Positions 1 to 11,130 of a DNA stretch of 64,000 nucleotides are shown piece by piece. The notes below the pieces were generated by a model. It did no database searches. It was not told the DNA's origin and saw only the letters and a program-made list of their open reading frames with translations. Source of the stretch: Molanna angustata (Eukaryota; Arthropoda; Insecta; Trichoptera; Molannidae); assembly GCA_963576475.1 (NCBI GenBank), contig OY754969.1, positions 27,528,888 through 27,592,887 of the forward strand. The letters are read 5' to 3'. Within the stretch, counting starts at the first letter, position 1. Each line of letters opens with the position of its first letter. A program made the position numbers and the translations under genes.

Positions 1-30
1 ATTATTTCATTATTTCGTCCATAACAATAT

Positions 31-342
<312 letters not shown>

Positions 343-402
343 ATCTTCTTGTACATATAATTAGTACACTGGCGGGCTTATTGCCTAATGGCAATTTCAA
401 TT
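343..402 (-). mobile_element. LINE 3'-terminal fragment, (AAAT)n-tailed family
   Basis: Short 3' end of a dispersed family, read on the minus strand. It carries a 5-bp stem TTGCC/GGCAA followed by a conserved GCCCGCCAGTG block and then the tetranucleotide tail. The same terminus occurs at 3762-3838, 27380-27450, 49776-49842 and 51186-51280. No coding part is present. The exact LINE clade cannot be assigned from 60 bases. Confidence 0.6.
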
Positions 403-1740
403 TCAATATATTGCTTGCGATGTAGAATGGGCAGCCAAACTATAGATTGCATATTTTAAATATTCTTCTGAGAATTAATAAATTTATTATACCTTCTATG
501 AAACAGTGTGCAGACAAGATAGTAAAAAGAGGTTATATTAAGTTCCACTAAAAATAAATAAAAGAAAATTATCGAGTTTCTCTTGTATTAATGTAAAAAA
601 ACATAAATTGACTAACGATCGAATAAGAAAAATATGAATTCGTATTATTTTATTTATATAATTAATTGAACTGTAAATATACTTAAGGCCTATGTTCAGT
701 CAAGAGAAACATTTTGGCGGAGAAAAATGTAATAAACTTAATGAACCTGAACTTATTTATTTACTTTATTTCTCAATAAGTAATTTTAGAGAAAAAATGT
801 CTTTTTTTGTTACATACATTTTATACGAGTATAATTTACGAGAATAACGAATAACGATCGTCTGAGGAAGATAATATATATACGAAATATAGGAGTTGAA
901 TGAAAGGTAAAAAAAAAAATGTTTTCACAATCACTTCAGTGAAATTTTATGTTCACGACTAAAGAGGCGACTATTGTTAAAAAATAAATTAAAATTAACG
1001 CTTAGACCTGGTAATTATATTTGAAGATATGATTAAACGAGAAGGAGTTCAAAGATATTGATCCAATAATTCGATATAAAAAAACATTAGTAGATTTAAT
1101 TCTTAATGCTTCATTAAAAAAGTTTTTTTAAATTATAATAAGCAAATTAAATATGGGAGTACGCAATTAATGCCAATAAAAATGATAAAATTATTATGAG
1201 GACACTAAAACTAATGCACAGATATAATATTGTACTTGTGTCTCTAATTAATTACCTACTAGCTATAGCTACTACACGTTTATTTATCGCCTCGAATATT
1301 ATAAATTTTCCGTTAGAATTACAAATTGGGAACATATTTATTGTGAACATGAAAGCAAGCTGTTTGGTATGAAAGTTAAGAGAGTACAAACATAAATAAA
1401 ATAATTTTTAATACGAAATAAACATTTTGAAATATAGATACCAAAACAATAGCAAAATTAATAACGTAAAAGCGCATGACATGTGGTGTATACTAAATTT
1501 ATTCTTTGTAGTTCATATAGTACTTTTTGTGTTCATTATGATATTTTTATCTTATCACGAACATATTTGCATGTCCATTCAGTAGATGCTCTTTGAGCGA
1601 AACGCGTCAGTGGTCAGCACTTTAAATTAGTGGAATAAAGTTAAAAAATCGTGTTATTACTTATGTTTTAAGTACCTAATTTTATAATATTGACAATGGA
1701 ATTCCATCACGTATTAGCAGTCGAAAAATTAGAAATAATT
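403..1740. other. AT-rich stretch, nothing recognised
   Basis: No open frame of note, no repeat shared with the rest of the window that I could see, and no RNA-like structure. Composition is uniformly AT-rich with homopolymer A/T runs. Confidence 0.5.
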
Positions 1741-1814
1741 TTTGCATGTGTTCAAAATACAATCTTCTTCTTCTTCTAAAATACAATATATACAAAAAAA
1801 TATTAATAAAAACG

Positions 1815-1868
1815 TATAAATAGATCGAATTCGAATCCTGACACGACCAATTTCGTTCACCATTGATG
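1815..1868 (+). mobile_element. tRNA-SINE fragment (B-box part)
   Basis: A B-box-like GAATTCGAATCCT is followed by a CGACCAATTTCGTTCACC block. This matches the head of the tRNA-derived SINE seen complete at 40502-40648, 43625-43805 and 51760-51950. The A-box half is lost and the downstream body is diverged. Confidence 0.5.
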
Positions 1869-1869
1869 A

Positions 1870-3760
1870 ATTTATGGTTACTTAAGGAAATTTTTATTTA
1901 AATAAATGTAATACAAACATCGGTAAAAATGCTCCCTTATACAGATGTATTATTTCATATACAAATTTGGAGAGTATATCGAAAGACATAGACATTCTAC
2001 ACATGAAAAGACATTTGTATAAGAATGAAATTCGTATTATATAACAATCAATAAGACAGTGACTGTTATCCTTTCTTCCTTTCCCTCCCCTCTCCTCTCC
2101 CTTCTTAAAACTTAATAGCGATTATCAATTACAATTAAACTCAAAGGTGAATCGGTTTGATATTCACGTATGAAAATCCTTCCATCGGGTAACTAATATA
2201 TATTTACAATTTATGTATATATGTATATGTGTAATCGATTAAAGAATATTGTGTATTCACTTTTTAAAATAAAATAAAAAAAATAAAAAATAAAAATATG
2301 ACGATTTAAATGTACTTGTGTCAAATATCTTCTACATAGGTACATATGTTTCTTTTTTAAGCATTTACTTACCAAAAAAGTAGTGAATGAATGGAATACT
2401 TCATAGAAATAAATGTGTAAAAAATACATATAGGATTTCACTTTTTTGTGACAAATCATATCAAAATCCGCTCAGAAATATGTTTATAAACAACATTTAC
2501 AGTAAAATTATAAACTTGATGTCCGCCTCTCGAACTCGCGGTGCCTCCTTAACATTCTCCCGTCCTTTCGTTCTTCGTTAGATATGTAATTTATCAAATT
2601 AAGACATAAAAAGACTAGCGTCCATAATATAATAAAAATTCGGACGCGTTAGTTACGTGTAGTTAATAAAATTTAATGTTTATTTACAGTTTCTCAATTC
2701 GATAGATCACTCTAAATTATCGAGAAATATATTATATGTAACAACGTTCAGTAATAATAATTCGCAGTTAGTACTGACATTGATTAATGCTTAGTGGATA
2801 ACGAACTGTTCTGTGGTATAGAAAGCAATATGAATATTAAGCTTAGGTATCATTTTTTTGGCTTTTTGAAGATGATAGGTACTATTTTATTACTATAATT
2901 TACCCATATTGGAAGACAGTATTTCAAAAACATTTTGAAGATGATAAATCATTTTATTGTTAGTTTACATTTAATTTTTAATTAATTTATTTTACTACTA
3001 TTAAATATTTATTTTTCATTACAAAATACAAGAGTACATTTGAAAATTAAATACAACAATAATTCAAAAATATTGCCCCATTAGAAGTGCGGACACTTGT
3101 GTATGGGGCAAGAGTTTTTACAGTATGAAGTTATTTTTGAGACTTGGTGTTAGTTTGAAGAGAATGCCCTTTTGATAATTGGAATGAACCAACCATTTAA
3201 ATCGCATAATTAAATAAATATGTCCATAGAATAAGTTTTATTATGTGAATGAAATCGATCGAGGCATAATTCGAGATACAGATAAAAAATAATATTAGGT
3301 AGGTATCTACTCAAATAAAGGAGAAGAAAAAGGAATAAAAGTAGAAAAGAAGGCCTTTGTAGTCGTGGCCAAACCGAATAGTACAAAAACTAGCTACAGA
3401 AAATCCCGATGTTTTAGTATGAATATACATAAATATTACCTAACTATCGTCATGATATTCCACTTTGAAAGTTAAAATTTGTACGCCTCACAGTTTGAAT
3501 ACAATGTATTATTGAGTTATAAAAGCAATTATTATATTGGTTAACAAATGCATGACTTTTATGAGGGTCAGATGAGATTGAGATGTCTTATAATATTATA
3601 TGTAGCTTGTTAGTATTTCTAGGTATCTACACAGCTTATAGATTAGCAGGTCGGTACTAAAGTCTACTTTATCGAATGTTAATTAAAAGTTCATTGTGAA
3701 TTCCCTATTAAACGAACTTATTATGATGATTATTGATGGATTTTTAAAATAGCAAAATAA
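1870..3760. other. AT-rich stretch, no supported gene
   Basis: Contains a C/T-rich run near 2070-2106 and several short open frames on both strands that look random, with no recognisable domain and low-complexity residues. I see no splice-supported exon or element boundary. Confidence 0.45.
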
Positions 3761-3761
3761 T

Positions 3762-3838
3762 TTATTTATTTATATAATTTATGTACATGTGTACAAAGGC
3801 AGGTTTACTGCCATAAGGCAATTTCTTCCAACCAACCC
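3762..3838 (-). mobile_element. LINE 3'-terminal fragment, (AAAT)n-tailed family
   Basis: Minus-strand copy of the terminus at 343-402: the TTATTTATTTATATAA tail remnant, then the stem-loop TGCCATAAGGCA and the TTCTTCCAACCAACCC block seen in other copies. The loop differs from sister copies while the stem is kept. Confidence 0.55.
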
Positions 3839-4254
3839 GAGCAACGTGAAGTCTCTTAGTTAAATTGGTACAGTACTAATGAAGTGAGAAATAAATTGAT
3901 AAAAAATAACATAAAAGAGTAAGAAATATAAAAAAAAAAATTTACAAAGAGAAAAAAATGAAAAGAATAATAAAAATAACACTGATCATCAATTTGCTTG
4001 GAGCGAAAATATATTATTAACCTAGTAAATTGGTGGGCTAATTCCCAATTGAAATTTTATTTCGTACAAAGTTTACGTTCTTTTAACTCAGCGTTGTATT
4101 TTTTTATGAAAAAAGGATAAAAAAGGATATAACTTTATCACAATACGTGTTAGCTGCATATAACCCATTAAAAAAATCACCCAAATTTTATGTTTGTGTA
4201 TTGAAAGTATATGTGTTGTGCTTGAATTTTGTACTCAAATATAGTTCCCTAACT

Positions 4255-4620
4255 ATAATATACATATTTCAAGAATTGAAAGAGTCCAATGTAAGTTTTT
4301 TAAAATTTTAAATTTAAAACTCAATCTACGCTTCGATATCTATTAATTATCATAATCTTGAAACCCTTGAATGTAGAAGAACATTATTTGACCATCTAAT
4401 GTTACATAAAATTACACCGGAGCTGGTAAATCTTATAAACATCCATGTGCCTGGAAGGTCAGTTCGTGTGAACAATTTATTTCATGTTCCCTATTGCAGA
4501 ACTAACTTTAGACGCAACGCTACTTTACCGCGTGCTACAAATGTACACAATTCTAAGTTTGCTATGCAAGTAGATTATATTCAATGCCAACTATATACAA
4601 TATTGTCATGATGTATTAAG
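4255..4620 (+). pseudogene. LINE reverse transcriptase, C-terminal relic (Jockey/CR1-like)
   Basis: The open part at 4399-4611 encodes LHKITPELVNLINIHVPGRS, then FHVPYCRTNFRRNA and LPRATNVHN. The pattern FLHK-(loop)-FHVP-CRTN-x-x-N-x-x-L-x-R-x-x-x-x-N is typical of the extreme C-terminus of Jockey/CR1-group LINE ORF2 proteins. Upstream, broken frames give LETLECRRTLFDHLMLHKI, also of that type. The RT palm and endonuclease domains are absent (5' truncated) and the frame is interrupted, so this is dead. Its 3' UTR appears split by the DNA transposon at 4760-5303 and to resume at 5308. Family level is inference from remembered motifs. Confidence 0.6.
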
Positions 4621-4759
4621 AGTTTTACGCGACATACAACAATGATGGCATTTTCCCTCATTTTTCAATAATGGCATTTTCCCCCCATATCCTACTTTGT
4701 TTAAAGCTGTTTTTGGAAAATTGAAATTGATTGTTAATTTTTTTCAATATGTTTTTTTA

Positions 4760-5303
4760 CTCCTCACTAACACAAGGTGATATAGTGGGGAGTTATGATT
4801 TCGCAATTTTTAAGGGTATTTTTTTGTTGCAGATTATCAACTAGTATCATGCTGAGATTGTATTCTGAAAGTTTCATCACAATGTATCTGTGTGTGTGTG
4901 TGTGCTATGTGCTATGTGCTATGTACGGCGTGTTCATTTTACTTTATCGATTATACATAGACTAAAGTACTCATTCGATTCTATTCAAATTTTGCAAATA
5001 TGTATATCTAATACTCGATTAGATCCCATTAGATTTTGAACGATATGTGAATAGTGCTTCTCAATTTTTTTAACTGTCAAATATTTCAAAGTGACCCCAA
5101 GCTCAGGAAACTTAAAATTTGAAATTTTTATTTCAAATTCGTAAAAAGGCACATCATTTTCATAAAATGGCATTGAAGAGTTATCAAGTTTTCATAATAA
5201 AATATTTAAATAAAAAATAATTTAACAAACTCATTTCATAAAAATGTTGGAAATTTTCCATACAAAATTTGAATACTTTATAGAATGACTTGTTAGTGAG
5301 GAG
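4760..5303. mobile_element. Non-autonomous DNA transposon, 544 bp, 13-14 bp TIRs
   Basis: The left end CTCCTCACTAACA is the exact inverse of the right end TGTTAGTGAGGAG. Both are flanked by TTTA (4756-4759 and 5304-5307), consistent with a 4-bp target duplication. No transposase-like frame is visible; a minus-strand open frame at 4985-5173 looks incidental. An internal (GT)n and a GCTATGT triplication lie near 4890-4925. Two further copies exist: 60092-60545, which keeps the left end, and 38962-39470 in reverse with degraded ends. The superfamily is not assigned; a 4-bp TTTA duplication does not fit the usual mariner (TA) or Harbinger (TWA) rule well. Confidence 0.75.
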
Positions 5304-5307
5304 TTTA

Positions 5308-5485
5308 GCGTTGGCCACAACCCACTCGTTTTGTATTATTGTAGTTAGTTTATAATACTTTTTGTGTATGTGAAACAGTGTTATTGGGTGTACAGATTGT
5401 TTTATGCTTCTATTTATATTTATTATAATACTTTCCTCTCTGTATTCCTGTTTTGTTTCCTAATCAAAATAAATAAATAAATTTA
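5308..5485 (+). mobile_element. LINE 3' UTR and (AAAT)n tail
   Basis: T-rich sequence ending in CCTAATCAAAATAAATAAATAAA, a polyadenylation-like signal merged with a tetranucleotide tail. I infer that it continues the 3' UTR of the LINE relic at 4255-4620, displaced by the 544-bp element. The junction has not been tested against an uninterrupted copy. Confidence 0.5.
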
Positions 5486-5544
5486 AGCAAATATTTGAAA
5501 TCATTTGATTAAATTCTAAATAATATACTAATAATTATACAAAC

Positions 5545-5612
5545 ACTTCATGGCACCCTGCGTAATTTCTTCCAACTAACCAGTGTTTCCAGCCCAGAGA
5601 TGCAATATTTTC
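5545..5612 (-). mobile_element. tRNA-SINE family B, 3' part
   Basis: The CACCCTGCGTAATTTCTTCC, then ACCAGTGTTTCCAGC and AGAGATGCAATATTT blocks match, in the same order, the 3' body of the SINE at 34440-34607 and the copy at 39645-39785. The tRNA-like head is missing here. Confidence 0.55.
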
Positions 5613-5719
5613 ATTCATTATTTAATATTTGTGTGATAATAAAAATATTTTTTGGTTATTTATATAGCACCGTTTTCGTGAATATCTCACCTCAATTGAG
5701 CTGGATATTTATAAATGTG

Positions 5720-6550
5720 TATTATTTGGATAAAGATTTGCGATAAAGTTGCGTTTTGAGATTATTGAGAGTAGAAAGATATAATTCGAGAGATAGCAAC
5801 GTTTTCGATGAATCATTTTATTAATGACTGGTTTTTTGATATTGCCTTTTACTTGTTTTTTTTAAACAAAAGCAATTACGTAGATACTACGAAAATTTGC
5901 AATGAGTCTTTCTTAATGATATTAGCAAAGACCTTATAATTTAGTATATAAGGTCTTTGGATATTAGTCTAAAAGATAACAACGTCTAAAAACAATTCAT
6001 TATTAAATGCTGATTTTTTTTATATTTCCTTCCTAATTGAATATAGATATGAAAAAGTAAGTCTGACACCTGGGAGTGGTTGCGTTTACCAGTGCGCATC
6101 TTCTTTATTGGTGAAAATTGCAGTTTTTAACATTATTTCAATATAATTTGTACCTATTAAATCCGTCCGTTTATGAAATATGTAGGTACCTACTTACCGT
6201 AACTAAAAAAAAGAAGAAGAAGAAAATATTTTTTTAGAAACCTTACCGGGTGTGCGCTGAACAAATCACCAAGTTTCATAATAATCAGATGGATGATATA
6301 AGAGGACAAAAAGGACTTACAAAGATACAAATGATACTAATATCTGCAATTTTTACCTATAGAAAGGGGATGCGCACTCGCAACCACTCCCAGGTGCCAG
6401 ATTAATCTTTTTCATACCTATATTCAATAAGGAAAGAAACTAAAAAAACAGCCATTAAAAATTGTTTTACGTTGCTATCTCTAAAACTCATTGAGAAAGA
6501 CTAAATGCAAATTTCAGTAGTTCGCAGTTGCTTTTGTTTCTATGTAGATC
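5720..6550. repeat. Large fold-back region (inverted arms plus internal duplication)
   Basis: Arms of roughly 270 and 200 bases face each other: left about 5865-6140, right about 6345-6545. Diagnostic paired blocks are ACACCTGGGAGTGGTTGCG near 6067 against CGCAACCACTCCCAGGTGCC near 6378, and AACAAAAGCAATTACG near 5868 against the inverse of its relative near 6530. A related direct duplicate of part of the left arm (the GATAGCAACGTTTTC motif) lies at 5790-5860. No coding capacity. It looks like a decayed fold-back DNA element; ends and target duplication were not resolved. Confidence 0.6.
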
Positions 6551-6974
6551 AATTACAGATTATTAACCGTTTTGTAAATAGGTGTCTATAGATAATACAA
6601 TTTACAAAGTTATATGTAAGCATGTTATATATTATTGGTCTGTAGGTGGCCATTACGTGTAAACAACATGCCGCTAATGATCTATACCCTTGAATGGATA
6701 AAGTGAGCTTCAGTTATTTGAGCCAAAGAGAGTCCGGACCAGTCCAGACCAGACTATAGTTTATACTTCATCAGTACTGGTGTTTGGCCGAGATCATGCT
6801 TCGAGGGCAGATTTGATCTGCGGTAATAAAGCCTTCCATGGTCGCAATAAAAGTCCTTTAAGACATTCGCCAACGGTTCACGAATCAATGAAAAATATTA
6901 TACCATTTAAAAAGTATGATTTATTTTTTTGACATTCCTGATCTAAAACTATACATATGATGGTAAAGAATTTT
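6551..6974. other. Unassigned stretch
   Basis: The segment 6700-6860 is moderately GC-enriched, with the direct short repeat AGTCCGGACCAGTCCAGACCAG. No domain recognised. Confidence 0.35.
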
Positions 6975-7222
6975 CCATTCATACCATCACGGCATATACA
7001 CCAAAATCTGGGGTAACCAGCGGCAGGTGTGCGAGTTTGCATCACCTTAAAAAGGGAGTGCAACACATGGGTTTATACCCACACACCAGCCTAGTCTCAC
7101 CTAAAAAGGTAGGTAGGTACTACATTCAGAATGGATGGTGAACCTCATTGTTGAACTATTTGAGATGTTATTTTTGCCCCTGTTGTATTTTGACTACCTG
7201 GATCTTACGGGACACGCAAAAA
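6975..7222 (-). mobile_element. Short interspersed element, GATATGCCGTGATGG family
   Basis: About 245-bp non-coding repeat. Read on the minus strand it starts near a GTGTCCCGTAAGA block and passes AATAACATCTCAAATAGTTC, GAGGTTCACCATCCATTC and TTTTTAGGTGAGAC. It ends at GCTGGTTACCCC, then ATATGCCGTGATGGTATGAA. Other copies: 24065-24312, 31620-31810, 40920-41060, 57230-57475, 59815-60035 and 62620-62835. This copy has a small internal duplication of the TACCTACC motif. It is likely a SINE-like element with a short-repeat tail, and its 3' end resembles that of an RTE-like LINE in this window. Confidence 0.7.
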
Positions 7223-7399
7223 CAATAATAGAAATGGGTGGAAGCACTATTCTAAGCCGGTGCAATTTCACTGTTTATTTATTAAAGGCACAAACAGTGA
7301 AATTATTAAGTGTATTATTCATGTAGGTATTTAGATTGATACTGGCTTGAAATTATTGACATTACATAATATTAGAAAATAAATATTTTACACGTGACA

Positions 7400-7530
7400 T
7401 TTAGATGGATGGTGGCACAGTGGTTAGCGCGCTGCATCTATAGCTCAAGCATTTATGCTTTGTTTAAGGAATGGATGAGGATGTATATTTACTTGTCTCA
7501 AGGATATATTCATTCTTTTTTTAAAAAAAA
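7400..7530 (+). mobile_element. tRNA-SINE family A, internally deleted copy
   Basis: The A-box head GGTGGCACAGTGGTTAGCGC is present, but the B-box half is deleted and sequence jumps to the SINE body (GCATTTATGCTT, ATGAGGATGTATATTTACTTG) and an A-rich end. Compare the fuller copies at 43625-43805 and 51760-51950. Confidence 0.65.
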
Positions 7531-7599
7531 CTAAATGTTTAAAAATGTATCAAGTTACCATGTTACCTTTTCAAAAATTCCATTAATATATATACGTTA

Positions 7600-8097
7600 A
7601 TGAATGTGTTAATGATAATACATTAAAATCGATAGCCATAATTTATCGGAATTTTAGTTTTAAATTTAGTTGTATTGTTTTAAGAAGGTCTCAGTGCTAT
7701 TTGCTATACGCTATTCAGTATATACACTATTTGATTGTAATCTGTTTGAAATTGTTTTTTCTCTAACTTATGTAACTTTTTATTAACTTCTTATTTACCT
7801 ATTTTTTTACTTCGACTTATGTAACTTGTGTAACTTCTATGACTTGTTTTTTTTGCTTAACTTATGTAACTATTTTTTCTTCTTCATTTTTTTCCTTAAT
7901 TTTGTAACCGAATTTTCTCTTATTTATGTAACTCTTACTTGTGTAACTTACGTGTGTGATTGAATATGAGCTCATGTAATTTTGTGTGCATCCATAATTG
8001 GACGTCCAGCACTCATAATAATAACCAATATTGTTTTCTTTTTATGAAAATTGTAAGCTGGATGTCTGTTGATGTACCCTTTTTAATAAAATAAAAT
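7600..8097 (+). mobile_element. Probable LINE 3' UTR with (TAAAA)n tail
   Basis: Non-coding, T-rich, with recurrent (T)TATGTAACT and TGTGTAACTT motifs between about 7765 and 7950. It closes with TTGTAAGCTGGATGTCTG, then GATGTACCCTTTTTAATAAAATAAAATAAAA. The AATAAA signal followed by a pentanucleotide A-rich tail is the usual look of a LINE 3' terminus. No protein-coding part is identified. Confidence 0.5.
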
Positions 8098-9140
8098 AAA
8101 ATTATATGCAAAGATAGATTTGACCCTATGAAATAGGTAGGTACATAGATAATGTAGAGTGTAGAGCGTTGGTAAAACAAGTTCGTTTTTTAAGCAAATG
8201 ACATGAATTAAAAAAATAGATTTCATCGTATACAAGCGAATACAGTGTAGCATTGAATTGAATCGAGTATCAGGATGGAAGATCTTAAATTGAGTATTTA
8301 TACGTACCTTTGTATATATGTATTGGTCGTGCATCGACATGTATGTATGTACATATATATTTGCAGTATGGTACCTATAGTAAGGTATATTATGTATTAT
8401 AAACAGGTTTTCTACCTTTAATGACAATAAGAATCTCGAAGCAAAGGAAGGCTGCAGTATTAAAGAATCGTGTTATATTATTATACCATAAGTTTGTCTT
8501 AAAATATAGGTACACTATCATGAAACTGGCGAAGATATAAGTATTTTGTTTCATTTGTAAAATATCTACAAAATATTAAAATAAAGCAACAAAATATATT
8601 TATGAAAATTATTCAAGTATATGTACTTTCGATTAAGTGATTCAGACAGCGTAGAACTCTGTTATTTTAATATACAAGTATAAAATGTAAAAAAAAGAGT
8701 ATATAAATTAATAGTTCAAGCAAAATTACATATTACAATAATTAGGATGATCGTTTTTAAGTCAATTCACAATACTGATTTTTTTTACAATATTTCTTTC
8801 TTTCTATAATTCATACGTAAGATGTTCATTTTTAACATTTTTCAATATTAGGTATGTTTGCATCCGTATTATCTTTGGGCTGAAAAAACTACAACCAAAT
8901 ATATTTAATTTATTAAAACAGAGATTTGTACAAATTTATTTGCATTATATAACTTATTATTCATCCATTCAAAATCAATAGTTTTAAACACCAGAGGGCC
9001 TAGCCAAGATAACAAGTCAAAAGTTAACGTTTGGAGAAACGTTGGTTGGTTGATTCATGCGTTATTTTTTTTGTATGGGATTTGAGTAAGTTGGTGGTTT
9101 TTGACTTCAAAGTTGGAAAAGCCGTGAAAAAAGTAGACCC
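8098..9140. other. AT-rich stretch, no supported gene
   Basis: The 114-residue minus-strand open frame at 8083-8427 is rich in Y, H, I and F with no domain pattern and is probably chance. I see no element boundaries except diffuse AT-rich sequence. Confidence 0.45.
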
Positions 9141-9164
9141 CTGCATACAATCTCGCGTATCTTG

Positions 9165-9345
9165 GATTTAAACTGCCACTTCCTTCAAGAGAATTTCATT
9201 CTCTTGAACGAATCGACAGTTGGATAAGAATTTTTTTTTTCGCAAGCGCTTTAAGTGATCACGTAAACCAACCGAGTGCAGATGCCCGATTTCTTGATTC
9301 TCCTGTAATAATCCAACTTCGTCTCTATTGAGATAAAAATTTGAC
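9165..9345. repeat. Half-unit of the GTGATCACGTAAACC fold-back family
   Basis: Contains AGCGCTTTAAGTGATCACG, a diverged middle, then CCAACTTCGTCTCTATTGAG. These are the same anchors as in the fold-back insert at 20236-20528 and the half copy at 51990-52115. It also includes a compact hairpin, CAAGAGAATTTCATTCTCTTG, near 9187-9208. Only one arm is present here. Confidence 0.55.
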
Positions 9346-9784
9346 AAAATATGGTTACAATTTTTTTTTATAAGCATGTAGTTTGAGAATAACAGGACAA
9401 TTATTAACTTTAAACACCTATGCCTTATAATATAATAAATAATCTGTTAAAATCGTATCACTCTAATGACCTAGAAAGGGTTTGAATATCTCAGATGTTT
9501 TTTAGTCATAAAAAATATAATGCATCATTGAGAGAGGTCTGGCAAGGTGCTCTGAATATTCGATTTTCTTTATTTGCAAAATTTGACCAAGTTTCGCGTG
9601 TCCCTCAGTCATTTTCGGTTAATGTTTTTTTTAAATAAATAATCAGCTTTGTTTAGGTTTCGATGAGCAGGTGCCAACTGCCACTTATGTATTTCGACTA
9701 AATAAGTCCTCGAAAAAGTCCATCGCGATTATTTTAAATTGATCTTTAAGCATGATGTATAGATTTATTATATTCGTTAACTGA

Positions 9785-9868
9785 CTTCTTGGCTTAGTTG
9801 TTAGATATATGTATGTCTCGTTAGCTACAAGTCCCGGTTTCGAATCGGGTTCGATATTAGATGCCTCT
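9785..9868 (+). mobile_element. tRNA-like SINE head
   Basis: TGGCTTAGTTGTTAGAT resembles an A box and GGTTTCGAATCGG resembles a B box, at tRNA-like spacing. The predicted acceptor stem is poor, so I treat it as a tRNA-derived SINE fragment and not a functional tRNA gene. Confidence 0.45.
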
Positions 9869-9937
9869 TATTTAATTTTTAGATACTTATGCATGATGAA
9901 ATTATTAATTATATACTTCCAATTTCTCTTATTTTAG

Positions 9938-10278
9938 GCTTGTGTTGATAAGAAGGCAAGTACTGCCTCGAATTAGGTACTAGTTTGTAGCGCTAATGCA
10001 CTTAAAAATTGAATTCAAGGCACGTGTTCTCCAAATGTACACGGTTTAGCAACGCAAATTATTCCTGCTAATACGTGTTCAATTCAAGGCACGCGTCTTT
10101 TTATTGAACACAGGTTTATAAATTTTATCATGCATATTGATTGAGCGTTACAAGGCTGTGTTAGAGGCTTTTTTTGTGTATGGTTGTTTTTGTTTTAACA
10201 GATTAATCTACACAAATTTATATTATATCATCAGTGTTCATTAGGAAGCAGTACTTGCCTCCTAATCAACACTGAAAG
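9938..10278. repeat. Element bounded by two near-palindromic ends
   Basis: The right end (10232-10276) is an imperfect palindrome with arms CAGTGTT, ATTAGGA and GCAGTACTTGC and their inverses. The left end (about 9944-9978) carries the related GTGTTGAT, AAGGCAAGTACTGCC and AATTAG in the opposite sense. The repeated TTGAATTCAAGGCACG and TTCAATTCAAGGCACG motifs lie between them (about 10007 and 10079). This suggests a small fold-back transposon of about 340 bp. Confidence 0.5.
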
Positions 10279-10815
10279 GTAAATACGCGTCCTGGAGGTC
10301 TGCCTTTTTTGGGGAACATTATCCCTAGCAACTTTGACGGTTCTTGAGTCTGTCATTATTTACACGGGTTCGTTCCAGAACCTTCTTGTCTGTCGATCCC
10401 ATTAAACGGTATCCTCAACTTCGCATACACTTTGGATCTGTGTTTCGTACTCTATCACGAATAATTTTGCCAGCGATGCTTCTGAGTACCTACTTTCATT
10501 TCAATGTTTCGATGGAAGGTTTTAGTACGGACAGTGTCTACTCTGGATTTTACTGACAACTGATATGTACATAATTAACAACAAACGTTACTAAGCAAGA
10601 GTTTTTATTGTGAGAAGGATAGAGTTCCACGTCGTACAAGCTTTCTTGAAATTTTTTTATAAATCGTTATATTAAGAATTTCTTGAGGTGTGTCTAGATG
10701 TATTGCATTATTTTATTTTTAAATAAGTTGTTTAAATATGACAGTGATAATGATCATGTGATATAGTTTGTTTATCTTGAAATAAAACGATTTAATATTA
10801 TTTTAACAAAATATT
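10279..10815. other. Unassigned stretch
   Basis: A 70-residue plus-strand open frame at 10344-10556 has mildly higher GC than its flanks but no recognisable domain. I cannot tell an exon from chance here. Confidence 0.3.
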
Positions 10816-11130
10816 GTATCATACATACATACATACATATATACCATCACGCCATATCCCTTACGGGGTAAGCAGAGAGAACCGAGCGCCATACTCCTCT
10901 ATTTTTGCATACATTCCTAGCTTCCTTTACATCCATGCATCGTCTCATACATGCTCGTCGATTATTCAAGCTTCTTATATTTCCTTCTTTCAAAATATCA
11001 TTCACATGGTCATGCCATCCCTTTCTGGGGCGGCCCCTACTATTCACTCCATCTCTTACACCCATGTATATTTTTTTAGTCAGTCGTTTATCATTCATTC
11101 TTTCAATATGTCCAAACCACCTCAAGGAAA
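10816..11130 (-). pseudogene. RTE-like LINE ORF C-terminus with ATAC tail
   Basis: The minus-strand frame at 10847-11125 reads MRWFGHIERMNDKRLTKKIY, then GRPRKGWHDHVNDILK, RRACMRRCMDVKEA and WRSVLSAYPV. The R-W-F-G-H-(I/V)-E-R-M and later G-R-P-(R/K)-x-x-W motifs are the familiar C-terminal tail of RTE-type endonuclease-reverse transcriptase proteins of arthropods. The coding part runs into the 3' end, GGGATATGGCGTGATGGTAT followed by (ATGT)n. All catalytic domains are missing through 5' truncation. Related, more broken copies lie at 36170-36420, 51290-51490 and 54430-54695. Confidence 0.75.

Noticed and set aside
8083..8427. 114-residue minus-strand frame
   Set aside because: Composition (Y, H, I, F rich) and lack of any motif fit chance in AT-rich DNA; overlaps a LINE tail at one end.
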